Below are positions 38,780 to 53,793 of a stretch of 64,000 bases of DNA, piece after piece. The stretch lies in contig JAZGUH010000279.1 of the NCBI GenBank assembly GCA_037893225.1, positions 1-64,000 of the forward strand. Direction: 5' to 3'. Numbering within the stretch: the first letter of the stretch is position 1; each line of letters starts with the position of its first letter. The DNA is from Hippasteria phrygiana. Its lineage: Eukaryota > Echinodermata > Asteroidea > Valvatida > Goniasteridae. The position numbers and the translations under genes are program-made. Under the pieces are notes generated by a model, which had not been told where the DNA came from, searched no databases, and saw only the letters and a list, made by a program, of their open reading frames with translations.

Positions 38780-40656
38780 ATGCATGGAGCAATAAATAGA
38801 CGGTAACATGCACACAGATGTTGGCCGGAAAGAAAATAAACATTGCGAGGTTTGAATTTTCTCCACAAGTGTTAACTATAAGAAGCCGCCGATGATTGCA
38901 ACATGTAGCGCCAGATCTAAGCTATACATACATGTCAAAATTACTGAATTTGGTTGATATTTCATGCAATTATGAATGAGTAAAGCAAGTCCATACCCCA
39001 TGGAATTTGACATGCATGGAGCAATAAATAGACGGTAATATGTACACAGATGTTGGCCGGAAAGGAAATAAACATTGCGAGGTTTGAATTTTCTCCACAA
39101 GTGTTAATTCTAAGAAGCCGCCGATAATTGCAACATGTAGCGCCAGATCTAAGCTATCCATACATGTCAAAATTACTGTATTTGGTTGATATTTTATGCA
39201 ATTATGAATGAGTAAAGCAAGTCCATACCCCAGGGAATTTGACATGCATGGAGGAATAAATAGACGGTAACATGCACACAGATGTTGGCCGGAAAGAAAA
39301 TAAACATTGCGAGGTTTGAATTTTCTCCACAAGTTTTAACCCTAAGAAGCCGCCGATAATTGCAACATGTAGCGCCAGATCTAAGCTATACATACATGTC
39401 AAAATTACTGTATTTGGTTGATATTTCATGCAATTATGAATGAGTAAAGCAAGTCCATACCCCAGGGAATTTGACAGGCATGGAGCAATAAATAGACGGT
39501 AATATGTACACAGATGTTGGCCGGAAAGAAAATAAACATTGCGAGTTTCGAATTTTCTCCACAAGTTTTAACTCTGGGAAGCCGCCGATGATTGCAACAT
39601 GTAGCGCCAGATCTAAGCTATACATACATGTCAACATTACTGAATTTGGTTGATATTTCATGCAATTATGAATGAGTAAAGCAAGTCCATACCCCAGGGA
39701 ATTTGACAGGCATGGAGCAATAAATAGACGGTAATATGTACACAGATGTTGGCCGGAAAGAAAATAAACATTGCGAGGTTCGAATTTTCTCTACAAGTTT
39801 TAACTCTGGGAAGCCGCCGATGATTGCAACATGTAGCGCCAGATCTAAGCTATACATACATGTCAAAATTACTGGATTTGGTTGATATTTCATGCAATTA
39901 TGAATGAGTAAAGCAAGTCCATACCCCAGGGAATTTGACATGCATGGAGCAATAAATAGACGGTAATATGTACACAGATGTTGGCCGGAAAGAAAATAAA
40001 CATTGCGAGGTTTGAATTTTCTCCACAAGTGTTAACTCTAAGAAGCCGCCGATGATTGCAACATGTAGCGCCAGATCTAAGCTATCCATACATGTCAAAA
40101 TTACTGAATTTGGTTGATATTTCATGCAATTATGAATGAGTAAAGCAAGTCCATACCCCAGGGAATTTGACATGCATGGAGCAATAAATAGACGGTAACA
40201 TGCACACAGATGTTGGCCGGAAAGAAAATAAACATTGCGAGGTTTGAATTTTCTCCACAAGTTTTAACCCTAAGAAGCCGCCGATAATTGCAACATGTAG
40301 CGCCAGATCTAAGCTATCCATACATGTCAAAATTACTGAATTTGGTTGATATTTCATGCAATTATGAATGAGTAAAGCAAGTCCATACCCCAGGGAATTT
40401 GACATGCATGGAGCAATAAATAGACGGTAACATGTACACAGATGTTGGCCGGAAAGAAAATAAACATTGCGAGGTTTGAATTTTCTCTACAAGTTTTAAC
40501 TCTGGGAAGCCGCCGATGATTGCAACATGTAGCGCCAGATCTAAGCTATACATACAAGTCAAAATTACTGCATTTGGTTGATATTTCATGCAATTATGAA
40601 TGAGTAAAGCAAGTCCATACCCCAGGGAATTTGACAGGCATGGAGCAATAAATAGA
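38780..40656 (+). repeat. Border region introducing the right-hand variants
   Basis: Here TAACTATAAG (near 38876), CCCCATGGAAT (near 39000), GGAAAGGAAAT (near 39064), GGAGGAATAAAT (near 39253), GCGAGTTTCG (near 39545) and TCAACATTAC (near 39634) appear. They then recur several times to the right. Private: ATTTTATGC near 39195. The stretch is satellite throughout, with no junction sequence. Confidence 0.75.
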
Positions 40657-42744
40657 CGGTAACATGTACACAGATGTTGGCCGGAAAGAAAATAAACATT
40701 GCGAGGTTTGAATTTTCTCTACAAGTTTTAACTCTGGGAAGCCGCCGATGATTGCAACATGTAGCGCCAGATCTAAGCTATACATACAAGTCAAAATTAC
40801 TGCATTTGGTTGATATTTCATGCAATTATGAATGAGTAAAGCAAGTCCATACCCCAGGGAATTTGACAGGCATGGAGCAATAAATAAAAGGTAATATGCA
40901 CACAGATGGTGGCCGGAAAGAAAATAAACATTGCGAGGTTTGAATTTTCTCCACAAGTGTTAACTCTAAGAAGCCGCCGATAATTGCAACATGTAGCGCC
41001 AGATCTAAGCTATCCATACATGTCAAAATAACTGTATTTGGTTGATATTTCATGCAATTATGAATGAGTAAAGCAAGTCTATACCCCAGGGAATTTGACA
41101 TGCATGGAGCAATAAATAGACGGTAACATGCACACATATGTTGGCCGGAAAGAAAATAAACATTGCGAGGTTTGAATTTTCTCCACAAGTTTTAACTCTG
41201 GGAAGCCGCCGATGATTGCAACATGTAGCGCCAGATCTAAGCTATACATACATGTCAAAATTACTGGATTTGGTTGATATTTCATGCAATTATGAATGAG
41301 TAAAGCAAGTCCATACCCCAGGGAATTTGACATGCATGGAGCAATAAATAGACGGTAATATGTACACAGATGTTGGCCGGAAAGAAAATAAACATTGCGA
41401 GGTTTGAATTTTCTCCACAAGTGTTAACTATAAGAAGCCGCCGATGATTGCAACATGTAGCGCCAGATCTAAGCTATACATACATGTCAAAATTACTGAA
41501 TTTGGTTGATATTTCATGCAATTATGAATGAGTAAAGCAAGTCCATACCCCATGGAATTTGACATGCATGGAGCAATAAATAGACGGTAATATGTACACA
41601 GATGTTGGCCGGAAAGGAAATAAACATTGCGAGGTTTGAATTTTCTCCACAAGTGTTAATTCTAAGAAGCCGCCGATAATTGCAACATGTAGCGCCAGAT
41701 CTAAGCTATCCATACATGTCAAAATTACTGTATTTGGTTGATATTTCATGCAATTATGAATGAGTAAAGCAAGTCCATACCCCAGGGAATTTGACATGCA
41801 TGGAGGAATAAATAGACGGTAACATGCACACAGATGTTGGCCGGAAAGAAAATAAACATTGCGAGTTTCGAATTTTCTCCACAAGTTTTAACTCTGGGAA
41901 GCCGCCGATGATTGCAACATGTAGCGCCAGATCTAAGCTATACATACATGTCAACATTACTGAATTTGGTTGATATTTCATGCAATTATGAATGAGTAAA
42001 GCAAGTCCATACCCCAGGGAATTTGACAGGCATGGAGCAATAAATAGACGGTAATATGTACACAGATGTTGGCCGGAAAGAAAATAAACATTGCGAGGTT
42101 CGAATTTTCTCTACAAGTTTTAACTCTGGGAAGCCGCCGATGATTGCAACATGTAGCGCCAGATCTAAGCTATACATACATGTCAAAATTACTGGATTTG
42201 GTTGATATTTCATGCAATTATGAATGAGTAAAGCAAGTCCATACCCCAGGGAATTTGACATGCATGGAGCAATAAATAGACGGTAATATGTACACAGATG
42301 TTGGCCGGAAAGAAAATAAACATTGCGAGGTTTGAATTTTCTCCACAAGTGTTAACTCTAAGAAGCCGCCGATGATTGCAACATGTAGCGCCAGATCTAA
42401 GCTATCCATACATGTCAAAATTACTGAATTTGGTTGATATTTCATGCAATTATGAATGAGTAAAGCAAGTCCATACCCCAGGGAATTTGACATGCATGGA
42501 GCAATAAATAGACGGTAACATGCACACAGATGTTGGCCGGAAAGAAAATAAACATTGCGAGGTTTGAATTTTCTCCACAAGTTTTAACCCTAAGAAGCCG
42601 CCGATAATTGCAACATGTAGCGCCAGATCTAAGCTATCCATACATGTCAAAATTACTGAATTTGGTTGATATTTCATGCAATTATGAATGAGTAAAGCAA
42701 GTCCATACCCCAGGGAATTTGACATGCATGGAGCAATAAATAGT
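40657..42744 (+). repeat. 9-mer HOR family B (2088 bp), copy 1
   Basis: The order is: AATAAAAGG with 77G, 16T with CACATATG (73T), TAACTATAAG, CCCCATGG with AAAGGAAAT, GGAGGAATAAAT with TCAACATT, then four further monomers. It repeats at 42745 and again from about 46604. The unit ends at TAGTCGG (near 42744). Confidence 0.85.
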
Positions 42745-44832
42745 CGGTAACATGTACACAGATGTTGGCCGGAAAGAAAATAAACATTGCGAGGTTTGAA
42801 TTTTCTCTACAAGTTTTAACTCTGGGAAGCCGCCGATGATTGCAACATGTAGCGCCAGATCTAAGCTATACATACAAGTCAAAATTACTGCATTTGGTTG
42901 ATATTTCATGCAATTATGAATGAGTAAAGCAAGTCCATACCCCAGGGAATTTGACAGGCATGGAGCAATAAATAAAAGGTAATATGCACACAGATGGTGG
43001 CCGGAAAGAAAATAAACATTGCGAGGTTTGAATTTTCTCCACAAGTGTTAACTCTAAGAAGCCGCCGATAATTGCAACATGTAGCGCCAGATCTAAGCTA
43101 TCCATACATGTCAAAATAACTGTATTTGGTTGATATTTCATGCAATTATGAATGAGTAAAGCAAGTCTATACCCCAGGGAATTTGACATGCATGGAGCAA
43201 TAAATAGACGGTAACATGCACACATATGTTGGCCGGAAAGAAAATAAACATTGCGAGGTTTGAATTTTCTCCACAAGTTTTAACTCTGGGAAGCCGCCGA
43301 TGATTGCAACATGTAGCGCCAGATCTAAGCTATACATACATGTCAAAATTACTGGATTTGGTTGATATTTCATGCAATTATGAATGAGTAAAGCAAGTCC
43401 ATACCCCAGGGAATTTGACATGCATGGAGCAATAAATAGACGGTAATATGTACACAGATGTTGGCCGGAAAGAAAATAAACATTGCGAGGTTTGAATTTT
43501 CTCCACAAGTGTTAACTATAAGAAGCCGCCGATGATTGCAACATGTAGCGCCAGATCTAAGCTATACATACATGTCAAAATTACTGAATTTGGTTGATAT
43601 TTCATGCAATTATGAATGAGTAAAGCAAGTCCATACCCCATGGAATTTGACATGCATGGAGCAATAAATAGACGGTAATATGTACACAGATGTTGGCCGG
43701 AAAGGAAATAAACATTGCGAGGTTTGAATTTTCTCCACAAGTGTTAATTCTAAGAAGCCGCCGATAATTGCAACATGTAGCGCCAGATCTAAGCTATCCA
43801 TACATGTCAAAATTACTGTATTTGGTTGATATTTCATGCAATTATGAATGAGTAAAGCAAGTCCATACCCCAGGGAATTTGACATGCATGGAGGAATAAA
43901 TAGACGGTAACATGCACACAGATGTTGGCCGGAAAGAAAATAAACATTGCGAGTTTCGAATTTTCTCCACAAGTTTTAACTCTGGGAAGCCGCCGATGAT
44001 TGCAACATGTAGCGCCAGATCTAAGCTATACATACATGTCAACATTACTGAATTTGGTTGATATTTCATGCAATTATGAATGAGTAAAGCAAGTCCATAC
44101 CCCAGGGAATTTGACAGGCATGGAGCAATAAATAGACGGTAATATGTACACAGATGTTGGCCGGAAAGAAAATAAACATTGCGAGGTTCGAATTTTCTCT
44201 ACAAGTTTTAACTCTGGGAAGCCGCCGATGATTGCAACATGTAGCGCCAGATCTAAGCTATACATACATGTCAAAATTACTGGATTTGGTTGATATTTCA
44301 TGCAATTATGAATGAGTAAAGCAAGTCCATACCCCAGGGAATTTGACATGCATGGAGCAATAAATAGACGGTAATATGTACACAGATGTTGGCCGGAAAG
44401 AAAATAAACATTGCGAGGTTTGAATTTTCTCCACAAGTGTTAACTCTAAGAAGCCGCCGATGATTGCAACATGTAGCGCCAGATCTAAGCTATCCATACA
44501 TGTCAAAATTACTGAATTTGGTTGATATTTCATGCAATTATGAATGAGTAAAGCAAGTCCATACCCCAGGGAATTTGACATGCATGGAGCAATAAATAGA
44601 CGGTAACATGCACACAGATGTTGGCCGGAAAGAAAATAAACATTGCGAGGTTTGAATTTTCTCCACAAGTTTTAACCCTAAGAAGCCGCCGATAATTGCA
44701 ACATGTAGCGCCAGATCTAAGCTATCCATACATGTCAAAATTACTGAATTTGGTTGATATTTCATGCAATTATGAATGAGTAAAGCAAGTCCATACCCCA
44801 GGGAATTTGACATGCATGGAGCAATAAATAGT
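42745..44832 (+). repeat. 9-mer HOR family B, copy 2
   Basis: This is the tandem copy of 40657-42744. It ends with the same rare TAGTCGG (near 44832), and similarity continues to about 45062, where AATAGACGG replaces AATAAAAGG. I noticed no differences between copies 1 and 2. Confidence 0.85.
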
Positions 44833-45062
44833 CGGTAACATGTACACAGATGTTGGCCGGAAAGAAAATAAACATTGCGAGGTTTGAATTTTCTCTACAA
44901 GTTTTAACTCTGGGAAGCCGCCGATGATTGCAACATGTAGCGCCAGATCTAAGCTATACATACAAGTCAAAATTACTGCATTTGGTTGATATTTCATGCA
45001 ATTATGAATGAGTAAAGCAAGTCCATACCCCAGGGAATTTGACAGGCATGGAGCAATAAATA

Positions 45063-46603
45063 GACGGTAACATGTACACAGATGTTGGCCGGAAAGAAAA
45101 TAAACATTGCGAGGTTTGAATTTTCTCTACAAGTTTTAACTCTGGGAAGCCGCCGATGATTGCAACATGTAGCGCCAGATCTAAGCTATACATACAAGTC
45201 AAAATTACTGCATTTGGTTGATATTTCATGCAATTATGAATGAGTAAAGCAAGTCCATACCCCAGGGAATTTGACAGGCATGGAGCAATAAATAAAAGGT
45301 AATATGCACACAGATGGTGGCCGGAAAGAAAATAAACATTGCGAGGTTTGAATTTTCTCCACAAGTGTTAACTCTAAGAAGCCGCCGATAATTGCAACAT
45401 GTAGCGCCAGATCTAAGCTATCCATACATGTCAAAATAACTGTATTTGGTTGATATTTCATGCAATTATGAATGAGTAAAGCAAGTCCATACCCCAGGGA
45501 ATTTGACACGCATGGAGCAATAAATAGACGGTAATATGTACACAGATGTTGGCCGGAAAGAAAATAAACATTGCGAGGTTTGAATTTTCTCCACAAGTTT
45601 TAACTCTAAGAAGCCGCCGATGATTGCAACATGTAGCGCCAGATCTAAGCTATACATACATGTCAAAATTACTGGATTTGGTTGATATTTCATGCAATTA
45701 TGAATGAGTAAAGCAAGTCCATACCCCAGGGAATTTGACATGCATGGAGCAATAAATAGACGGTAATATGTACACAGATGTTGGCCGGAAAGAAAATAAA
45801 CATTGCGAGGTTTGAATTTTCTCCACAAGTGTTAACTCTAAGAAGCCGCCGATGATTGCAACATGTAGCGCCAGATCTAAGCTATCCATACATGTCAAAA
45901 TTACTGAATTTGGTTGATATTTCATGCAATTATGAATGAGTAAAGCAAGTCCATACCCCAGGGAATTTGACATGCATGGAGCAATAAATAGACGGTAACA
46001 TGCACACAGATGTTGGCCGGAAAGAAAATAAACATTGCGAGGTTTGAATTTTCTCCACAAGTTTTAACCCTAAGAAGCCGCCGATAATTGCAACATGTAG
46101 CGCCAGATCTAAGCTATACATACAAGTCAAAATTACTGGATTTGGTTGATATTTCATGCAATTTTGAATGAGTAAAGCAAGTCTATACCCCAGGGAATTT
46201 GACATGCATGGAGCAATAAATAGACGGTAACATGCACACATATGTTGGCCGGAAAGAAAATAAACATTGCGAGGTTTGAATTTTCTCCACAAGTTTTAAC
46301 TCTGAGAAGCCGCCGATGATTGCAACATGTAGCGCCAGATCTAAGCTATACATACATGTCAAAATTACTGGATTTGGTTGATATTTCATGCAATTATGAA
46401 TGAGTAAAGCAAGTCCATACCCCAGGGAATTTGACAGGCATGGAGCAATAAATAGACGGTAATATGTACACAGATGTTGGCCGGAAAGAAAATAAACATT
46501 GCGAGGTTCGAATTTTCTCTACAAGTTTTAACTCTGGGAAGCCGCCGATGATTGCAACATGTAGCGCCAGATCTAAGCTATACATACATGTCAAAATTAC
46601 TGG
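45063..46603 (+). repeat. Mixed monomers between family B copies
   Basis: About 6.6 monomers combining GACACGCATGG, ACAAGTC with 228T (near 46131-46165) and ACTCTGAGAAG. This pairing of ACAAGTC with GCAATTTTG recurs near 53.8, 54.7, 58.2, 61.7 and 62.8 kb. It serves as a right-hand anchor that differs from the left-hand anchor only in 189A and 62A. Confidence 0.7.
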
Positions 46604-48544
46604 ATTTGGTTGATATTTCATGCAATTATGAATGAGTAAAGCAAGTCCATACCCCAGGGAATTTGACAGGCATGGAGCAATAAATAAAAGGTAATATGCA
46701 CACAGATGGTGGCCGGAAAGAAAATAAACATTGCGAGGTTTGAATTTTCTCCACAAGTGTTAACTCTAAGAAGCCGCCGATAATTGCAACATGTAGCGCC
46801 AGATCTAAGCTATCCATACATGTCAAAATAACTGTATTTGGTTGATATTTCATGCAATTATGAATGAGTAAAGCAAGTCTATACCCCAGGGAATTTGACA
46901 TGCATGGAGCAATAAATAGACGGTAACATGCACACATATGTTGGCCGGAAAGAAAATAAACATTGCGAGGTTTGAATTTTCTCCACAAGTTTTAACTCTG
47001 GGAAGCCGCCGATGATTGCAACATGTAGCGCCAGATCTAAGCTATACATACATGTCAAAATTACTGGATTTGGTTGATATTTCATGCAATTATGAATGAG
47101 TAAAGCAAGTCCATACCCCAGGGAATTTGACATGCATGGAGCAATAAATAGACGGTAATATGTACACAGATGTTGGCCGGAAAGAAAATAAACATTGCGA
47201 GGTTTGAATTTTCTCCACAAGTGTTAACTATAAGAAGCCGCCGATGATTGCAACATGTAGCGCCAGATCTAAGCTATACATACATGTCAAAATTACTGAA
47301 TTTGGTTGATATTTCATGCAATTATGAATGAGTAAAGCAAGTCCATACCCCATGGAATTTGACATGCATGGAGCAATAAATAGACGGTAATATGTACACA
47401 GATGTTGGCCGGAAAGGAAATAAACATTGCGAGGTTTGAATTTTCTCCACAAGTGTTAATTCTAAGAAGCCGCCGATAATTGCAACATGTAGCGCCAGAT
47501 CTAAGCTATCCATACATGTCAAAATTACTGTATTTGGTTGATATTTCATGCAATTATGAATGAGTAAAGCAAGTCCATACCCCAGGGAATTTGACATGCA
47601 TGGAGGAATAAATAGACGGTAACATGCACACAGATGTTGGCCGGAAAGAAAATAAACATTGCGAGTTTCGAATTTTCTCTACAAGTTTTAACTCTGGGAA
47701 GCCGCCGATGATTGCAACATGTAGCGCCAGATCTAAGCTATACATACATGTCAACATTACTGAATTTGGTTGATATTTCATGCAATTATGAATGAGTAAA
47801 GCAAGTCCATACCCCAGGGAATTTGACAGGCATGGAGCAATAAATAGACGGTAATATGTACACAGATGTTGGCCGGAAAGAAAATAAACATTGCGAGGTT
47901 CGAATTTTCTCTACAAGTTTTAACTCTGGGAAGCCGCCGATGATTGCAACATGTAGCGCCAGATCTAAGCTATACATACATGTCAAAATTACTGGATTTG
48001 GTTGATATTTCATGCAATTATGAATGAGTAAAGCAAGTCCATACCCCAGGGAATTTGACATGCATGGAGCAATAAATAGACGGTAATATGTACACAGATG
48101 TTGGCCGGAAAGAAAATAAACATTGCGAGGTTTGAATTTTCTCCACAAGTGTTAACTCTAAGAAGCCGCCGATGATTGCAACATGTAGCGCCAGATCTAA
48201 GCTATCCATACATGTCAAAATTACTGAATTTGGTTGATATTTCATGCAATTATGAATGAGTAAAGCAAGTCCATACCCCAGGGAATTTGACATGCATGGA
48301 GCAATAAATAGACGGTAACATGCACACAGATGTTGGCCGGAAAGAAAATAAACATTGCGAGGTTTGAATTTTCTCCACAAGTTTTAACCCTAAGAAGCCG
48401 CCGATAATTGCAACATGTAGCGCCAGATCTAAGCTATCCATACATGTCAAAATTACTGAATTTGGTTGATATTTCATGCAATTATGAATGAGTAAAGCAA
48501 GTCCATACCCCAGGGAATTTGACATGCATGGAGCAATAAATAGA
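46604..48544 (+). repeat. 9-mer HOR family B, copy 3 (partial)
   Basis: It matches 42892-44832 at an offset of 3712 bp (16 monomers). It lacks the TAGTCGG change, so it split off before that change or from another copy. One monomer pairs GCGAGTTTCG with TTCTCTAC near 47665, where the other copies have TTCTCCAC. Confidence 0.75.
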
Positions 48545-50174
48545 CGGTAACATGTACACAGATGTTGGCCGGAAAGAAAATAAACATTGCGAGGTTTGAA
48601 TTTTCTCTACAAGTTTTAACTCTGGGAAGCCGCCGATGATTGCAACATGTAGCGCCAGATCTAAGCTATACATACAAGTCAAAATTACTGCATTTGGTTG
48701 ATATTTCATGCAATTATGAATGAGTAAAGCAAGTCCATACCCCAGGGAATTTGACAGGCATGGAGCAATAAATAGACGGTAACATGTACACAGATGTTGG
48801 CCGGAAAGAAAATAAACATTGCGAGGTTTGAATTTTCTCTACAAGTTTTAACTCTGGGAAGCCGCCGATGATTGCAACATGTAGCGCCAGATCTAAGCTA
48901 TACATACAAGTCAAAATTACTGCATTTGGTTGATATTTCATGCAATTATGAATGAGTAAAGCAAGTCCATACCCCAGGGAATTTGACAGGCATGGAGCAA
49001 TAAATAAAAGGTAATATGCACACAGATGGTGGCCGGAAAGAAAATAAACATTGCGAGGTTTGAATTTTCTCCACAAGTGTTAACTCTAAGAAGCCGCCGA
49101 TAATTGCAACATGTAGCGCCAGATCTAAGCTATCCATACATGTCAAAATAACTGTATTTGGTTGATATTTCATGCAATTATGAATGAGTAAAGCAAGTCC
49201 ATACCCCAGGGAATTTGACACGCATGGAGCAATAAATAGACGGTAATATGTACACAGATGTTGGCCGGAAAGAAAATAAACATTGCGAGGTTTGAATTTT
49301 CTCCACAAGTTTTAACTCTAAGAAGCCGCCGATAATTGCAACATGTAGCGCCAGATCTAAGCTATACATACATGTCAACATTACTGAATTTGGTTGATGT
49401 TTCATGCAATTATGAATGAGTAAAGCAAGTCCATACCCCAGGGAATTTGACAGGCATGGAGCAATAAATAGACGGTAATATGTACACAGATGTTGGCCGG
49501 AAAGAAAATAAACATTGCGAGGTTCGAATTTTCTCTACAAGTTTTAACTCTGGGAAGCCGCCGATGATTGCAACATGTAGCGCCAGATCTAAGCTATACA
49601 TACATGTCAAAATTACTGGATTTGGTTGATATTTCATGCAATTATGAATGAGTAAAGCAAGTCCATACCCCAGGGAATTTGACATGCATGGAGCAATAAA
49701 TAGACGGTAATATGTACACAGATGTTGGCCGGAAAGAAAATAAACATTGCGAGGTTTGAATTTTCTCCACAAGTGTTAACTCTAAGAAGCCGCCGATGAT
49801 TGCAACATGTAGCGCCAGATCTAAGCTATCCATACATGTCAAAATTACTGAATTTGGTTGATATTTCATGCAATTATGAATGAGTAAAGCAAGTCCATAC
49901 CCCAGGGAATTTGACATGCATGGAGCAATAAATAGACGGTAACATGCACACAGATGTTGGCCGGAAAGAAAATAAACATTGCGAGGTTTGAATTTTCTCC
50001 ACAAGTTTTAACCCTAAGAAGCCGCCGATAATTGCAACATGTAGCGCCAGATCTAAGCTATACATACAAGTCAAAATTACTGCATTTGGTTGATATTTCA
50101 TGCAATTATGAATGAGTAAAGCAAGTCCATACCCCAGGGAATTTGACAGGCATGGAGCAATAAATAGACGGTAA
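47855..50174 (+). repeat. 10-mer HOR (2320 bp), copy 1
   Basis: The series repeats at 50175-52494 and agreement continues to about 52540. The left edge is TAATATG at 47854 against TAACATG at 50174. The unit includes the new 215G change (GGTTGATGTTTC near 49399), paired with TCAACATTAC. Confidence 0.85.
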
Positions 50175-52540
50175 CATGTACACAGATGTTGGCCGGAAAG
50201 AAAATAAACATTGCGAGGTTCGAATTTTCTCTACAAGTTTTAACTCTGGGAAGCCGCCGATGATTGCAACATGTAGCGCCAGATCTAAGCTATACATACA
50301 TGTCAAAATTACTGGATTTGGTTGATATTTCATGCAATTATGAATGAGTAAAGCAAGTCCATACCCCAGGGAATTTGACATGCATGGAGCAATAAATAGA
50401 CGGTAATATGTACACAGATGTTGGCCGGAAAGAAAATAAACATTGCGAGGTTTGAATTTTCTCCACAAGTGTTAACTCTAAGAAGCCGCCGATGATTGCA
50501 ACATGTAGCGCCAGATCTAAGCTATCCATACATGTCAAAATTACTGAATTTGGTTGATATTTCATGCAATTATGAATGAGTAAAGCAAGTCCATACCCCA
50601 GGGAATTTGACATGCATGGAGCAATAAATAGACGGTAACATGCACACAGATGTTGGCCGGAAAGAAAATAAACATTGCGAGGTTTGAATTTTCTCCACAA
50701 GTTTTAACCCTAAGAAGCCGCCGATAATTGCAACATGTAGCGCCAGATCTAAGCTATCCATACATGTCAAAATTACTGAATTTGGTTGATATTTCATGCA
50801 ATTATGAATGAGTAAAGCAAGTCCATACCCCAGGGAATTTGACATGCATGGAGCAATAAATAGACGGTAACATGTACACAGATGTTGGCCGGAAAGAAAA
50901 TAAACATTGCGAGGTTTGAATTTTCTCTACAAGTTTTAACTCTGGGAAGCCGCCGATGATTGCAACATGTAGCGCCAGATCTAAGCTATACATACAAGTC
51001 AAAATTACTGCATTTGGTTGATATTTCATGCAATTATGAATGAGTAAAGCAAGTCCATACCCCAGGGAATTTGACAGGCATGGAGCAATAAATAGACGGT
51101 AACATGTACACAGATGTTGGCCGGAAAGAAAATAAACATTGCGAGGTTTGAATTTTCTCTACAAGTTTTAACTCTGGGAAGCCGCCGATGATTGCAACAT
51201 GTAGCGCCAGATCTAAGCTATACATACAAGTCAAAATTACTGCATTTGGTTGATATTTCATGCAATTATGAATGAGTAAAGCAAGTCCATACCCCAGGGA
51301 ATTTGACAGGCATGGAGCAATAAATAAAAGGTAATATGCACACAGATGGTGGCCGGAAAGAAAATAAACATTGCGAGGTTTGAATTTTCTCCACAAGTGT
51401 TAACTCTAAGAAGCCGCCGATAATTGCAACATGTAGCGCCAGATCTAAGCTATCCATACATGTCAAAATAACTGTATTTGGTTGATATTTCATGCAATTA
51501 TGAATGAGTAAAGCAAGTCCATACCCCAGGGAATTTGACACGCATGGAGCAATAAATAGACGGTAATATGTACACAGATGTTGGCCGGAAAGAAAATAAA
51601 CATTGCGAGGTTTGAATTTTCTCCACAAGTTTTAACTCTAAGAAGCCGCCGATAATTGCAACATGTAGCGCCAGATCTAAGCTATACATACATGTCAACA
51701 TTACTGAATTTGGTTGATGTTTCATGCAATTATGAATGAGTAAAGCAAGTCCATACCCCAGGGAATTTGACAGGCATGGAGCAATAAATAGACGGTAATA
51801 TGTACACAGATGTTGGCCGGAAAGAAAATAAACATTGCGAGGTTCGAATTTTCTCTACAAGTTTTAACTCTGGGAAGCCGCCGATGATTGCAACATGTAG
51901 CGCCAGATCTAAGCTATACATACATGTCAAAATTACTGGATTTGGTTGATATTTCATGCAATTATGAATGAGTAAAGCAAGTCCATACCCCAGGGAATTT
52001 GACATGCATGGAGCAATAAATAGACGGTAATATGTACACAGATGTTGGCCGGAAAGAAAATAAACATTGCGAGGTTTGAATTTTCTCCACAAGTGTTAAC
52101 TCTAAGAAGCCGCCGATGATTGCAACATGTAGCGCCAGATCTAAGCTATCCATACATGTCAAAATTACTGAATTTGGTTGATATTTCATGCAATTATGAA
52201 TGAGTAAAGCAAGTCCATACCCCAGGGAATTTGACATGCATGGAGCAATAAATAGACGGTAACATGCACACAGATGTTGGCCGGAAAGAAAATAAACATT
52301 GCGAGGTTTGAATTTTCTCCACAAGTTTTAACCCTAAGAAGCCGCCGATAATTGCAACATGTAGCGCCAGATCTAAGCTATACATACAAGTCAAAATTAC
52401 TGCATTTGGTTGATATTTCATGCAATTATGAATGAGTAAAGCAAGTCCATACCCCAGGGAATTTGACAGGCATGGAGCAATAAATAGACGGTAACATGTA
52501 CACAGATGTTGGCCGGAAAGAAAATAAACATTGCGAGGTT
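50175..52540 (+). repeat. 10-mer HOR, copy 2
   Basis: This is the tandem partner of 47855-50174, with GATGTTTC near 51719. It ends where GAGGTTTG (52541) replaces GAGGTTCG (50221). Its last six monomers were then duplicated again as the 6-mer below. Confidence 0.85.
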
Positions 52541-53793
52541 TGAATTTTCTCTACAAGTTTTAACTCTGGGAAGCCGCCGATGATTGCAACATGTAGCGCC
52601 AGATCTAAGCTATACATACAAGTCAAAATTACTGCATTTGGTTGATATTTCATGCAATTATGAATGAGTAAAGCAAGTCCATACCCCAGGGAATTTGACA
52701 GGCATGGAGCAATAAATAAAAGGTAATATGCACACAGATGGTGGCCGGAAAGAAAATAAACATTGCGAGGTTTGAATTTTCTCCACAAGTGTTAACTCTA
52801 AGAAGCCGCCGATAATTGCAACATGTAGCGCCAGATCTAAGCTATCCATACATGTCAAAATAACTGTATTTGGTTGATATTTCATGCAATTATGAATGAG
52901 TAAAGCAAGTCCATACCCCAGGGAATTTGACACGCATGGAGCAATAAATAGACGGTAATATGTACACAGATGTTGGCCGGAAAGAAAATAAACATTGCGA
53001 GGTTTGAATTTTCTCCACAAGTTTTAACTCTAAGAAGCCGCCGATAATTGCAACATGTAGCGCCAGATCTAAGCTATACATACATGTCAACATTACTGAA
53101 TTTGGTTGATGTTTCATGCAATTATGAATGAGTAAAGCAAGTCCATACCCCAGGGAATTTGACAGGCATGGAGCAATAAATAGACGGTAATATGTACACA
53201 GATGTTGGCCGGAAAGAAAATAAACATTGCGAGGTTCGAATTTTCTCTACAAGTTTTAACTCTGGGAAGCCGCCGATGATTGCAACATGTAGCGCCAGAT
53301 CTAAGCTATACATACATGTCAAAATTACTGGATTTGGTTGATATTTCATGCAATTATGAATGAGTAAAGCAAGTCCATACCCCAGGGAATTTGACATGCA
53401 TGGAGCAATAAATAGACGGTAATATGTACACAGATGTTGGCCGGAAAGAAAATAAACATTGCGAGGTTTGAATTTTCTCCACAAGTGTTAACTCTAAGAA
53501 GCCGCCGATGATTGCAACATGTAGCGCCAGATCTAAGCTATCCATACATGTCAAAATTACTGAATTTGGTTGATATTTCATGCAATTATGAATGAGTAAA
53601 GCAAGTCCATACCCCAGGGAATTTGACATGCATGGAGCAATAAATAGACGGTAACATGCACACAGATGTTGGCCGGAAAGAAAATAAACATTGCGAGGTT
53701 TGAATTTTCTCCACAAGTTTTAACCCTAAGAAGCCGCCGATAATTGCAACATGTAGCGCCAGATCTAAGCTATACATACAAGTCAAAATTACT
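51149..53793 (+). repeat. 6-mer HOR (1392 bp), two copies overlapping the 10-mer
   Basis: 51149-52540 repeats as 52541-53793 or slightly beyond. Both copies contain AATAAAAGG/77G, GACACGCATGG, and TCAACATTAC with GATGTTTC (51719 and 53111). The left copy lies inside copy 2 of the 10-mer, so this event is younger than the 10-mer duplication. Confidence 0.8.
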
